Assembly (NCBI RefSeq): GCF_001949145.1
Contig: NW_019091372.1
Location: 532,030 to 594,029, forward strand
Source: Acanthaster planci
Lineage: Eukaryota > Echinodermata > Asteroidea > Valvatida > Acanthasteridae
Direction of reading: 5' to 3'
DNA: 62,000 nucleotides
Part shown: positions 37,571 to 49,878 of the stretch, piece by piece
Layout: every line of letters starts with the position of its first letter
How positions within the stretch are numbered: position 1 is the first letter of the stretch
The notes under the pieces: generated by a model
Databases searched by the model: none
Told to the model about the DNA's origin: nothing
Seen by the model: the letters and a program-made list of their open reading frames with translations, nothing else
Translations under genes and position numbers: made by a program

Positions 37571-37652
37571 TGGTCCCGGCGGGATTCGAACCCACGAAAA
37601 CCGCAACCTCCAGTTTGAGCGCCAGAGTGCCTACCACTAGGCTAATACGCTC
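37571..37652 (-). repeat. Second tRNA-like SINE head, inverted
   Basis: Read on the minus strand it has box A TAGCCTAGTGGTAGGC, box B GGGTTCGAATCCC, and a terminal ACCA. The 5' end (GAGCGTA) cannot pair with the 3' CGGGACC end, so a functional tRNA is unlikely. It faces the SINE at 37340-37511. Confidence 0.6.
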
Positions 37653-39042
37653 TTCTTACTTTCAATGTTTAAAAGTAATATATGAACATTCGGGACTTAC
37701 GCAATAGCAACCATTGAACTTAACTGTACCCAACGTTAAGTCAGCGCGCATGCTCTCTTCACTCATTAGTTGGACCATACAGGCTATTTAAAAGTCGGCA
37801 CGCAAGGCAAACTTTTAAATGCATGAACGCCATAAAAATACTTTTTCAAAACTTTTCAATAAAGTTTACAGACTTTTAAACAGTCTATAAAGTAAATTAC
37901 CAATTACCACTCCTCCGGGACAAGGTAGACATTCCTCTAACCAAATAAAGATTAAACGTACACATAAAGTTACATTATGGATGTTTTGTCTTCGCAATTA
38001 GGAATTAATTCAGAAGTCAAAGAAAAAAACAATGACAAGTTCAAATCTCCTCCTTGAGATAGGCACATTTATTCATAACTGTAAAGAAGTGTCACTTGTA
38101 ACAAAAATCTGTCCCCAAATTGGAAACTTGGGCTGTTACAAACGCACGGACAAGCAGTACAAAACTCTGTGTACAAGTAAGTCAGGTGACTAGACTAAAA
38201 CTTTGTTTAAATACAAACATCTGAAAAAGTGCAACCTGGCCATAAATATTATATAAATAGTTTCACAAACTTGACGAATCAGGCTGATCCATGGATGTTG
38301 CCGGGGATGGGGTGGGGTTAACAACAGGGGGTCACTCCCCCCTCCCCCACCAAAAATTGAAAAGTGTGAAATTAAAACAAAATCGGACAAAAATCACCAA
38401 TTTGCCAACAAAAGCCCTGAAAAAAACCTTCAAAAGTTACTGGTTAATTAGTTTGTTGCTGATGATTACTGGAAATTTTGGCTTTAGAAAAAATCCTCCC
38501 CTCAAAAAGAAATCCTGGCAGGACCCATGAGTTGGTCCTCCAAATTTACAACAATGTTTCAAACATCCTCATGGTAAACAGCTAGTCTTCTGCCATGTTA
38601 CAAAAGTAAATCATGTCTTCCCACACCTACTCTTGGGAAATGGACTCGTTAATCACTATCTTACTTACAATTGTTATGAGGAACTTTTCTGTATCCCTCA
38701 AAAACTCAGGGGCACGTTACATGAAGCGACCCACAAAAGCGCTCAATTGAACTCACATGTTTTGGGCTTTGGACACGATCAATTTTCATAAAGGTTAGTT
38801 TCAGCGCACTAGAATGTTAATATATACTTTTGTGCAAAATATGAAACCTAAGGAAAAACATACGCCACGAGCAACAACTGAAAGATACATGTACATCATT
38901 TTTTTGTCTTAAATTATGTGTGGACCTGCAGAATCAAAGTAATTTTGAAAAAGTTGTGTACTCAACACAGTTCTGGCATGTCCCCATTGGTGAAACAAAT
39001 TATGGCTTTACAGTACATTCAGCAAGGCATGCTGGGAAGGTG
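37653..39042. other. Region downstream of GTF2H1
   Basis: It lies 3' of the minus-strand GTF2H1 stop and probably contains its 3' UTR. AATAAA on the minus strand (TTTATT near 38068) is a candidate poly(A) signal. No exon is seen. Confidence 0.45.
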
Positions 39043-42000
39043 TCATGACCTTTGACTGGCATTCTTGGCTTGCCATGAGTTGAACTTGGCATAGGCTGTA
39101 GTCAGCAATTCCTCCATGTGAATTGTCATCTACGAGTAAGGAAAAAGGACAGACAGAGACACAGGTGGTTAGTTTCTCAACTTCATTTAAGATTGCTTGT
39201 AACTGATTCCCAACCACAATGCCATTGGATGTTCATTGCTTGTAACTGATTCCCAACCACAATGCCATTGGATGTTCATTGCCTGTAACTGGTTCCCAAC
39301 CACAATGCCATTGGATGTTCATTGCTTGTAACTGGTTCCCAACCACAATGCTATTGGATGTTGATTGCCTGTAACTGGTTCCCAACCACAATGCCATTTG
39401 ATGCTTGTTGCTGGAAACTGGTTCCCAACCACAACATCATGTGATTTGCACTTCTCAGTTGGTTCCCAACCTCAAAGTTATTTAATGTTCGCTACATACA
39501 CTTTAACTGGCTCCCAACCACAATATTTTTTACGTTTATTGCCGGTAACTGGTTCCTAACTGCAGTGTCATTCAATATCAATTGCCTGTAACTGTCTCCC
39601 AATCACAATGGACTTACATTAGCACCTATGTGTTGCCTGGCCAACGATTCACGGAATGGCTGCAGCTTTCTGGCCTGGAACTGTTCCAGCGTTCCTTTCA
39701 TGCGGATCAGCTTCTCCTCGACTGTCTTGCTGGCGACAGGAAAGCAGGACCAGAAGTGGCGCAGGAGCTCGGCGAGGGCAGCATACAGGCGCTTCAGCTC
39801 GTCTTGGACTTCTTTGTTATAGAGCGCTGAAGATGACCAAATATCAGGATAACGTCAGTTACCAACATTGTATTGGATGAATTCCCTCACGTTTGCTCGT
39901 GCATGCATTCAATTTGGACAGTCACATGACGTGTCGCACTTACTCGGGCCCAAGTGAACAACCTGCTGAGCTGGTTACTTGGGGAAGTATCCCACAATAC
40001 AATTCAAAAACAAGCCAGCTTAGTCGATTGTTGCCAAGGTAAGTTGACAAATTGTATCAAGAGAACTAAGTTCTGTGATTGTCTGTTACTTCTAACTATT
40101 CGGATTCATTTGCAAATTTAATCGATGACCTGGTCCAGGCATTTTGAGTAACCCAAGACTGCATGCTCACTTGAACCGACGACGACACCGCGGGTAAGCT
40201 TGAGGGAGGCAATCAAATGCTCAATGATATTGTTCATTCGATCTCCATGCATTCTCAGACAAGTCACTGAACACCAATAAAACATATGAGCCAAACAAAT
40301 TGAGTTCTGGTTAATATGAAAGTTCTCTGAGGTTTTTTCAAACAATCTTCAGCAGTCTGAAAAAGAAAAACTCATTAAGATGTGTACATACATTTACACG
40401 ACAGACTTACTGTGAAGGGGCTGCGTGGTGTTTCGTCCCATCAGTGCGCCCCCTGGTGTCAGCTCGTTGGTGACCGATCCAGCAACACCGCTCCGCAATA
40501 CCTATGAATTAAAAGAAAGTCCCTCACCAAATGCAAAGCAGTCTTAGGCTGATTTTCATATGGACAATGTCAATGTCCATATTTTCATATGGACAACGAA
40601 ACCAACATTCTAAGCAGCGGCTAGCAGTAATACATGTGTCTACCAGAAATGGATTCAGCTACTAAATAAAAGCTCCAATGTTACTGTAGCCATAGCCACA
40701 AATTCTGGACACTGGCTAAGGCTCTGGTAGCATAAACTCTGGAAAGAATGAGGCCGTGTCCAAATTACACGACTGTGGCTTGCGAGTACACACAAATCTA
40801 TGGGTAGTGGCTGAAGCCACTTTCCATAGACTCCTGTGTAATTTCAAGCCGCAGCCAAGTGATTCAGACACGGACTTAGTTCCTCCTACCTTGGTCAGGC
40901 TGGTGTGCTGTCCGCTGAGCTGCTGTTCCAACCTCTCCACTGCACCGATGACCTCACTGGATGTGTTGTACTGGGATGGATTCACTGGAGTGGGTCCATG
41001 ATAGTACCTGAAATTGACGGTTAGGACTTTAGCGTCAGATATTTGTGTGAGTGGAGCACCCTGAACCTTGGTGGCAAGGTTGGGCCATGAATGTCATCGG
41101 TCGGCTGGACTCCAACCTGTGATCCAGGTTCAAATCCCACCAGTGCCAACATCTGGGCCAGTGAGTCTTCAGAACCTTTCAGTCTCTGCTTCACAAGAAG
41201 GGATAAATTTCTCACCGACTTTCTGTAGGTTTCTACAGGCTTGTCAGCCATGATGCCTGGACTTTGGGAAGAATCCTTGGATTTCTTACAGGACTTAATA
41301 AAAGCAATTCCAAATGGATTTGAGTCCATAAAACTCCCATAAAACATAGCCCCTGCAATTTATTATGTAGTAGTCAAATGTTCAACTTAGTCTTTGTCAG
41401 GAAAGCACTTGAATACCTGTCAGTTCTCTCAAGTTTTAACGTCACGGGTGCGGCACTAGTTGAAGGAGCAAGATCCTCAATCTCAATCGCTTCTTTCAGA
41501 CGTGTCCGCTTCGCCGGAGGCTCCACCTGATTGGTAGTCACTTCTCGGTGGTTGTTGGAGGTTGTGGCTGATGAGGATGAGGGGATGCCGAGTGGTAGAC
41601 CGTTAGGGGTAGGTCTGCTGCAAGGTAAAAAAGATGAGACAGTCAGAAAAGGTTAGTAAAAAAGGAGAAATGCTCCAGAAGACATGGCCGATCAACGTAA
41701 AATGCTGATGGAACCAGGATAACAGTTTTTGTACCCTTTCCTCGTGATCAGACGTATTTAAGGACAGTATTGAAATGACAGTCTGGCAGCCTTTACTGAC
41801 ATTCACAAATCAGCGTCACACAATTTTGCCTTTGGGGAACCAGACCAAGATGGACGAAGCAGTCAAATGATTTCAACTCACCCCTCTTGTTGCGAGATGC
41901 TCAGGACCCTAGCATTGTGGTGGTTGAACCTTTTGATGATGGATGCGTTGACGAGCTGGTTTGTCGACTGTGACTTTGAACCGTCCTTGTTGGAGCCATA

Positions 42001-45000
42001 CCCCTAAAAGTACACATTAGGAAATTATCAGTCCCTGCTTGTTCGTGTAACTATCAATGAAATTGAATGAAATGTTTAGTGCGTCAGGAGTAAACCGATC
42101 AGTGAGGTCTACAGCAACATTAACCCTAACACTCCCAAATCCTCCAATTTCAATACGATTTTACATACACCCTAGGGGGTTAGGGTTCATGGGTCCAATG
42201 ACTTGGAATACACAGTTGCATCAACGACTAGACACGAACGTCATTTCATGGATATGTTTAGCTCAGAAACGGACTGAGCACTGGACATATTTCCTAACTA
42301 GAAAGTAGAATCTCTGTTGATTTCTATTGAGTTGGCTTAGTGCGGAATCAAAAAAAATTTAAATTAAAAAAGTCAACAGTGCTTTCATCATAAATGATTC
42401 ACACTGCACAGCATTTTGCTTCGTTTCAACTCTTATGAACCAACCTCTGTGTTGAGCAGAGCTCTCCATTTAAGAGCTTTGTAAAAGCTGACAACAAAGA
42501 AGGTTTGTTCCTTTCTTGACTTGCTGACTTACCTCCCCCAGGGTGTTGTCTGACATGCCTTCCACATTCAACAAGGGATCACTCTGAGTGTTGGTTTCAT
42601 TTCTCATTTCTGCAATGATAGAAAAAAAAACGGAGCAACAATATGAGGCGCAGCTTTGATGGGCGTAGGTCCACGAGGGTGGCAGGCAAATTAAAATTCA
42701 CCCTGATAATTCAATCCTCTGCATTTTTCAAATGCCCAGTGAGAGTGACGACTGCAGTGATTGGATGATGGGCGGGGATAATGTCTGTTGGGGGTGGAGG
42801 GTGTGTCCCCAGCCATGCTACTAATTGGCATAGCTAGCTGTCGCTCAAACCACAGAGGAGATAACTACCCCCTCAAGGGGTAACAAACGGACAGGCAAAA
42901 CAAGACAATCAATTACCATCCGGCCTATAACTAACCTTTTTCGTCGTCCTTGGCACACTCTGTAAAGATGTCCTTGTTGTTGAGGTGGATCCGGTCGCGG
43001 TGGAAATATTGAGACTGAAAGAATCGAGTCCAGAACTCCTTCTCCGTCATGTTCTGGGGAACGTTCTCAGCATGCTTCTTCCTCACTGTAAAAACCCGAC
43101 CAGGAGAAAATAATTTAGTTTTAAGAAAACATGCTCTGCACTTAAGCAAACCACATTACAGCAGGTTCACACTGACGGCCCATTCCTTTCAACAAGTTGA
43201 AACCTCAGATGGTTCAATGTCTTGAGACCAGAGATCCCTAATCTAAAATCCTGCGTACTAGCCCACAAGGTGCAGTCACTGCAGACAAATCCCTCATGAC
43301 TGGATCCAACAAAAAAGTCTTATGGCCCTTTTGTTCTAGTTTGAATTGTTATGAGTAAACTGAAGTCTTTGCTTTCACATATTACTCAATTTGAAATCCT
43401 GATGAAAACGGGCACTGTGTGGGTGATTAAATGTTGAGAGTTCCCTAAAGAAGCCATCACACAGGAAGGTTCAGGGGATTTGGGCTGAAATCAAAGACAA
43501 GCTGACCCTACCGGTTGGGTAGATTCTGAAGATGGCTTCAATGATGTCTGCCGTCAGGTTGTACTTGACGCCGTTGCAGCCGTCCGTCTGAGGCTTGATG
43601 TCCGACAGGAAAGCTGCTGAGACGCCCACATCTTGCTTGGCCTTGGCATTGCTGACGCTGGGTTCTTTGGGTACGACCTGAAAACAAAAACTGAGAAAAT
43701 GGGTTTGGGGATACCGGAGCAGTTTCAATTGTACTGAAATCTGGCCATTTGGCTTCCCATCGAAATCTGACAATCAAATTCCATAATTTTCCCAAGACTT
43801 TCTACGACTAAACTATTATAATTTCCATGACACCAAGTCCCACTTTGGAGAGAAACGTTGTTTAGTATTAGGAACGGAAGACTGCCACACCACAACTGTA
43901 GATCGACAGGGAGAGCCTTTGAATCAATCATTACTCCTCTACCACATCAGAAGCGGCCCATCCGCACTGACCCTGGCATGGTCTTAATTTCGATGATTTT
44001 TCCACGGATTTTTTTCCTTCGACAACAGGATTTCAGGATACCCGATTGTTTTCCCAATTTTCCATGACTTCTCCAAGACTTTCCATGAAACCTTCAAAAA
44101 ATCATGCGTCAGATGTGACAGGGACATGAAAAAATTGGACCCTCAATTCATAGAGTGATCCTTCAGGGTTTTTAAGGTTCAGACTCACAGTTGCCTTCCT
44201 GTTTGACCAGAACTCGTCGGCTGTCATAACCTTGCTGATGACCAGGTCTTTGTACAGCTGGAAGAGTTCCGGGTCCTCCTGTAGGATACGATTCTTCTCC
44301 TCGAGTTCCTTGTTGACCATCAATCGGAAGTGGGGCAGAAGCTGTTGAAGGAGCTCCTTGGCTGCTCCCCGGTCCCGCCGCTGGGCCTCCGTCCCCTCCC
44401 GGTTGGCAAAGTGGAACTTGCTGTTGGTGCCGTCGTGTAGCACCACCTGCAGCTGCACCTTGATGCTGGTGTCCTGGGAGATCTTTTGCTCTGCCGAGAG
44501 ACGGAGAAGAAAAGCAATGTAAAGGTTCATGTCATGTACTCCTAAGATTACAGTATCTTCATATCCTTTCCCAGCAAAGACTAAAAACTATCTATCCATC
44601 CCCAAGGAAAACTGATGCCACTCAGCTTTGAAAAATTTTCTTACAAATTAAAAAAAAAATTTCAGTCAAAGGTTCTTTTCTTTTTACATTTTAGAAATAA
44701 CAGGTCATCATGGAGGTAATACATAAAAATAAAATACTCTTTCCACAGAAAGTATCACAGAAAAACAGAGTTTTTTTCTGTGAATGCATATATGAATTAA
44801 CAGAATCCTAACAAATTCAGAATAGGCAAAATTGTAACAACTGGAAAAGCTGCTAAGATTGAACTTGTTTATGAGGAAGCAATCTCACGTTTGATGTCCC
44901 TGTAATGATGGCTAACGGAGAAGTGGTCCTTGTTATTATCTTGCCAGGCCAGGCGTTCCGCCATGAAGTACAAGGACCCATCGCTCTTGTGCAATCGGAC

Positions 45001-45042
45001 TTGGTTGATGATCAACAGGACCTCCTCCGAGGACGTAGCCAT
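39043..45042 (-). CDS. GTF2H1: GTF2H1, TFIIH core subunit p62
   Basis: Eleven exons (45042-44889, 44490-44189, 43677-43512, 43085-42936, 42609-42533, 42003-41882, 41617-41417, 41007-40890, 40501-40411, 39826-39618, 39129-39043) join in frame to 558 residues; the human protein is close to 550. p62 is part of the TFIIH core that opens DNA in RNA polymerase II initiation and nucleotide-excision repair; its PH domain binds XPC, TFIIE and activators. Visible features are the N-terminal PH domain starting [11 protein letters not shown] with [33 protein letters not shown] with the first BSD domain (EEFW-like DEFWSNR), [17 protein letters not shown], the second BSD ([20 protein letters not shown]), AIIKRFNHH-like [24 protein letters not shown], and the C-terminal [10 protein letters not shown] helices. 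The start is fixed by MATSSEEV, shared with the human protein. The last intron holds a minisatellite. Confidence 0.97.
39190..39611. repeat. Minisatellite of about 43-44 bases, around 10 copies, in the last GTF2H1 intron
   Basis: The unit is approximately tgcytgtaactggttcccaa then ccacaatgccattggatgttcat. Units starting near 39192, 39237, 39280, 39325 and 39366 are nearly identical; those from 39409 to 39611 are increasingly diverged. The array ends at the splice donor (39612-39617) of GTF2H1 exon 10. Confidence 0.92.
40742..40880. repeat. Palindromic MITE family A, best-preserved copy
   Basis: Reads AGGCCGTGTCCAAATTACAC at the left and CAGCCAAGTGATTCAGACACGG at the right. The two halves are inverse copies around a tctatggg..agtggctgaagccact..ccatag centre. 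It lies in the GTF2H1 intron just downstream of exon 8 on the minus strand. Confidence 0.7.
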
Positions 45043-47298
45043 GTTCTCTGTCTGCTGCCAGACACGAAAAATTGTTGAAAGGAATTCAATAACAGTGCCT
45101 ATCATGATTCTTTTGGCAGGTCTGTTATCTGACAATTGTTTTCAATTTTCTTTTAACCCTAACCATGCTGAATCCAACAGAATTCTGCATAATTTGAATG
45201 GTCTTTCAGAATGCCATTGGCTAAAGTTAAAGTAAGTTCTCCCAAGTCTATCTCAGAATCTCAGAGGGTTAGACGGACATTGCCGCTAAGAATCATTATC
45301 CAGTTTGGCTTCATGCCAGAGCCAGACAAGCGTGAAATAAAGGTCATGACCAAAGACATTTTCTTAGAATGATGTTTGATGAACTGTTTCATCAGGGAGC
45401 TTGTCGCAATCAATGATCGCCTTGGGAAAAAGTTTCAGAACACTCAAGTATGACATCACAAAGAAGCAGTGCACTGAATATGTCAATTTCTTTGTTATCT
45501 AATTCCTGGGATGAGGTCATGAAGGAGGTTTTCTGCAATTTCAAATTTTTATAATTGGAATGTCTAAGTGGGGTATGAAGGACGGGGCATTCAACCACAT
45601 AAGAAAAGTGAGAGATTTGACTAGCTGTGTGGATTTTTTAACGATGGTCGAATTCTCCTCCTGGTTGAAAATACTTACCCCTACTCAGAGGGGAAAGTGG
45701 GTAAACTGCACTTCAAAAAAGACGAATCTTTCTCAGTCTAGTTTTTTTGGAGGAAGTCCTTCCTCCATGGTCTGTGAACATCGACTCCTTCTGTCCTTCA
45801 TTCTATAAGCTCTTCTCCCGATCCACTCTCCCACTTCCTTTTCATATCCTCATCCCCCCATCTAACTAGCCTGACTACAGGTCAGGATTAGGTGCAGTTG
45901 CTCGCATAATCTTTGCACGAGCCATTAATCGGACGGCAGTGACAATAGTTGCTAATCACATTAACAATTCTGCTATCTGCCAACTGCTTTTACTATCAAA
46001 TCTATGACTTAGGAAGGTTGTTATAGGAAAGAGTTCCATCTGCCGAGTGCAGATGCCACTTCAAACCCTGAGCACAAACCCTTTGAGACTGGTCGGAAAA
46101 GTTCAGGAGGTTTTGGAAATCTCAGAAAACAACTTGGGTTTTCCCTCCTAAATGGCAAGTGAATAAGTCATGTTTGTTGAGAATAATGGAAAAATGTTGC
46201 ATCCTGACTCCACTTTTCTCATCATATATCATCTCAATAATAAAAGTCAGTCAATACAGAAATGCTGGAAAGACACAAATTCTGGATAGAGAAACATTTA
46301 CTGATGTTGTTAGGAAATACTTAGAAAATTCTCTTCGCTCCCGCGACTTTGTACACAACTGTTGAAGTGGAGTCAGGATGCAACATTTTTTTCCGAAATA
46401 ATTACTGGAACTCTTTCTCTTGTTTTTAAAAGCATGAAAAGGGGGGACGGGGTATACATTGTAAAGTCAGAGATCTCGTCATACAGCATTGATCAACGGC
46501 GCAGTGCAAATGGGCGATCGTGCAGACATGGCAGATGGACCAATTGCGCCCAACATCAGCATGGTCAGTGACTATTAACGTTAGCCTCAGAGTTGTGTGT
46601 GGCGCTGTCATCAGCGCATCAAAAATTCATGTCACCATTCATCATCGATCATGTCTCTTCTTGCAAAACTATCGAGTATCATGACTGATTTCAGTGCTAA
46701 GTTAGACATTTTTACAGCTCTTATGTACCTGTCCTACTCCTTACAAGAACAGTTCCCCATCCATAGGCCACACAATAAAGGGAAAATTGTGAAAAGGCGT
46801 ACTTGAAAATAAAAACAGAAGATCGGCGGGGGCAACTACGACAACATTAATGTCACGATGTACATTAATATTGCAGCGCCCTCCGTGGTTTTGTTTTGGC
46901 GAGCTTCAAAGAAAAGCGCCCTCTATTGACCCAAAGTATTCAGTTTTGTTAGCCAGACTCATTGTCACAAGAAATTGCCTTTTTTTCACATGTGCCCATC
47001 TGAATCACAATATTTTGTATTTTTACTAATTCTTTATAAGTTAATTAACCTTAAGGATCCGCAATCGTGCTGGAAATCAGCCAGAATTTAACTTTGTAGC
47101 ACTTTTCTTGTCACCATGACAACAGCATAAACGCCATCTATGTCCTACATACACAATTTCGTCGTACATATGTACATGCATCGTGGACTCGTACCGTACG
47201 TATACAAAATCCAGTTCGTAAACTCAAGTATTCAACTTAGTTCTGATAGATTGGATAAAGATCTATTTACAAACCATTTAATACATATACATTCCAAC
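45043..47298. other. GTF2H1-PIFO head-to-head intergenic region
   Basis: About 2.3 kb between the start codons of GTF2H1 (-) and PIFO (+), so both promoters are expected here. It contains a MITE at 46188-46394 and AGCGCCCTC boxes at 46875 and 46915. No exon is supported. Confidence 0.55.
46188..46394. repeat. MITE-like element with 26-base perfect terminal inverted repeats
   Basis: The left AAAAATGTTGCATCCTGACT..CCACTT (from 46190) and right AAGTGG..AGTCAGGATGCAACATTTTT (46365-46390) are exact inverses. Flanks read agaataat and gaaataat, a possible imperfect 8-base target duplication. About 207 bases, non-coding. Confidence 0.82.
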
Positions 47299-49184
47299 AT
47301 GGCAACGACTTTGCCATCGTTAGACGGTGAGTAGACAATGAATTTTACTTTTTTGCGTCATCACGATGGTCGTGAATTTAAAAATGTTAGGCCCAGTAAA
47401 AGTAGTAGGCCTACGTTGACATGACTTACACTGAGCGTATGAGAAGCTGCAGACTCAAGTTCGTGTCGGTAGGGATTAAAGCCAAAATTCAACACCAATT
47501 AACGCCAAAATTTGTCAAGCGAGTTAAACCAACAGCAAATAAGCCTTTTCTGCAAGTGGGCCATGAGCACTATTTCATTTCAGAAATGATTGTCTTTAAA
47601 GTTCTATTTCCGTGAAAATAATTAGGCCTAGGGCCTACTGCTGAGCCCGGATTATGAACAAAAACATATAGGCCTTGGCCCAACAGTACAGCGAGGGGCC
47701 TAGCGTTATTAAAAGGCAACCATGTCAACATGATACTCTGGTTTCAATTTCATTTACTTTTTCTTGTGAATTTAATGCAGTCTTTGACAGGACAAGGCTA
47801 CTACTAAGTACTAGTACTAGGCCGTAACTCTACTGTGATCTCAATTTCCTTTCATTATTTTTCTCCTTTGGCTTTGCAGCTCTTCTTGGTAAAGAGAAGA
47901 AGAGTAATGTCTCCTTTGGGACGACAACGGACAGGCCGCTGTTCCCAGGAAAGATTCCACAGAATCGGATGGGAGCTGGGATGGGACTGGAGACCGCTCC
48001 CCACAGAGCTCCCTGTAGCTACGACAATGATGAGGTCAGAGTTAAAATCTGTGGCTCAAAATGTTTAAAAAGACTGTGCGTTTCTCTCACATGGCCACTT
48101 TTCATTGGCGCACAATTTCAATGCTGCTAATTTTTTCCTCACAGAAAACCACATTTCTGTATGATATCGACAAGCAAGTGACCAGCTCCAAAGGCTACAC
48201 GATGGGCGCAAGGACTGGACCCAGATTCAGAAAAGAATTTCAGGTGAGTTTTTATGTCAAATCTCTTGAAATCCGCCAGAAACTGCCGATCTTAATCGGA
48301 ATGGTTCAGCTTAAGATGGAGTGGGCTCCTGCTCTGGACAGTGTTTCCAGATGACCACTGGAAGGTGCATTTTAGAAAGTTAATTTGGTTTTTGTAAAAC
48401 AGTGCCAGAATTTAGTCAATTTTTCCACACCACTACAAAAGACTGCCCAGTAAACTTCTACAAATTCTCCAAGATACTTTTTGGCAAGTAGAAATGAGTT
48501 GCAACTATGATTTTCCTTCTTTGCAGACGGTCACACCATGCCCAACAGCCTATCAGACTAAGCACACTGACCCTATCCAATTTGACACCTCCAAGAAGCC
48601 CTTTCACGTTGGTGCCAACAGATTCTACCGAAACACAGTCGACCCTGAGCTGACGCCTGGGTAAGTTTCAGTTTGGGTTTTGTTCACAAGTCCATCACAA
48701 GTCATCCAGTAGACTTGAAACAAAACCAGCTACATGTACAAACGTTTCCCGTTGACTGTGGCATTTTATGTGCAAAGGGGTCGTTGCTAAGTCGTAACAG
48801 TTGAGGGCAAAGCCACATTAGTTTACAGAGAAATAGACAATCATGAATACAATGAAATTTTTACCATGTCCAATTTCACTTGCCCAGGGTTTTGTAAGGA
48901 TTAAAGTTTATCAAACCAATGGCCTGAAATCCTATGAACGTCAAATCTCTTCAATTTCTTCCTAAACCCACAGTCCCGGAAGCTACGAGCACAACATTCC
49001 TAGGAACCGTAAGGTAGCCTTCCACGGGACCTTCGGGGGTCCTCAGCTCCTAAAGATCCAACCAGACGACTCGGTCCTCCTTCCTGACGATTGCAAAGGA
49101 ACGACCACCAAGAGCCGTCTCATGACATACAAAGACAAGCGGAAGTTTGCCATACGGGAAGCCTACCTTAGCCTTTACTACTAA
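47299..49184 (+). CDS. PIFO: Pitchfork (PIFO/CIMAP3), ciliary microtubule-associated protein
   Basis: Five exons (47299-47326, 47880-48034, 48145-48243, 48527-48660, 48974-49184) join in frame to 208 residues; the human protein is about 190. Pitchfork accumulates at the basal body and at primary cilia, and is linked to cilium disassembly and to ciliary microtubules. Matching blocks are SFGTTTDRPLFP, APHRAPCSYDND, the STGY-type segment SSKGYTMGARTGPRF, a central PFHVGANRFY..PELTPGPGSYEHN, and the diagnostic C-terminus AYLSLYY. PG-P-Y repeats of this kind are typical of axonemal microtubule proteins. The short first exon encodes MATTLPSLD. The exon 2 donor is GTCAGA, a weaker GT site. A poly(A) signal AATAAA follows at 49811. 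Confidence 0.93.
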
Positions 49185-49810
49185 AACAGGAAATTACCCT
49201 CTTTCAGGGAAAAAAGTTATGCAAATCTAATGTCAGGAGATTTGAAAGTTCGATTCAGCTGCAGACTTGAAGCAGAGTCCAAAGCTTGTGTCTAGAGCTG
49301 GGACCAGGTCTTCTCTACTTGCAAACCTGCAGGCACAAGTCAGCAAAGGATGTAGCCATAGCTCTATGGAAGCCAACTTTCATGATGGTCAAGTCTACAG
49401 ACTGGTCAACTGTTGGGTTGGGTTTGGTGCTCATTTTTTTGTCTCTCCACATCTAAACTAAATATGAAAGATTGCAACAAATTGTAATCTTCAAACTTTG
49501 ATTTTTCTACAAGGGAAACAAGTTATTGAATGTTCTTCCATTTCCAAATTCCATCCTTCAACAAAGTAACTTTTATGCAAGCAAGAAAGGCAGTTTATAC
49601 ATAAAATGCTTCATACTTTTTCTACATCTGTAACTTCACAAGTCAACTCTAATTTGTCCTTCTGAAAAAGTTGAGTATTTCAGTGAGATCTAGCCATGTT
49701 TTCAGGTGTGTTCTTCAGCTTGAAATATTTTTCTCACTTCCTGTTTAAATTGGAAATGTCTGACGTTTCAAATGCATCCCAAATTTATGTAAATACTATG
49801 AACGTGTAAA

Positions 49811-49816
49811 AATAAA
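49811..49816 (+). promoter_or_regulatory. Poly(A) signal, PIFO
   Basis: AATAAA 627 bases after the PIFO stop codon, in AT-rich sequence. It is the clearest signal before the opposing EIF3M 3' end. Confidence 0.6.
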
Positions 49817-49852
49817 GAAATAATGGAGAACAAATGTGTCATGACTTTCCAA

Positions 49853-49878
49853 TTTATTGACCGTCATTAAGATTTATT
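49853..49878 (-). promoter_or_regulatory. Poly(A) signals, EIF3M
   Basis: Two AATAAA hexamers on the minus strand (TTTATT at 49853-49858 and 49873-49878), about 0.9 kb after the EIF3M stop. They are about 37-57 bases from the opposing PIFO signal. Confidence 0.5.

Noticed and set aside
37571-37652. Functional tRNA gene on the minus strand
   Set aside because: A and B boxes are present, but the acceptor stem ends do not pair.
39190-39611. CRISPR-like array
   Set aside because: Units are contiguous direct repeats without unique spacers, in a eukaryotic intron; it is a minisatellite.
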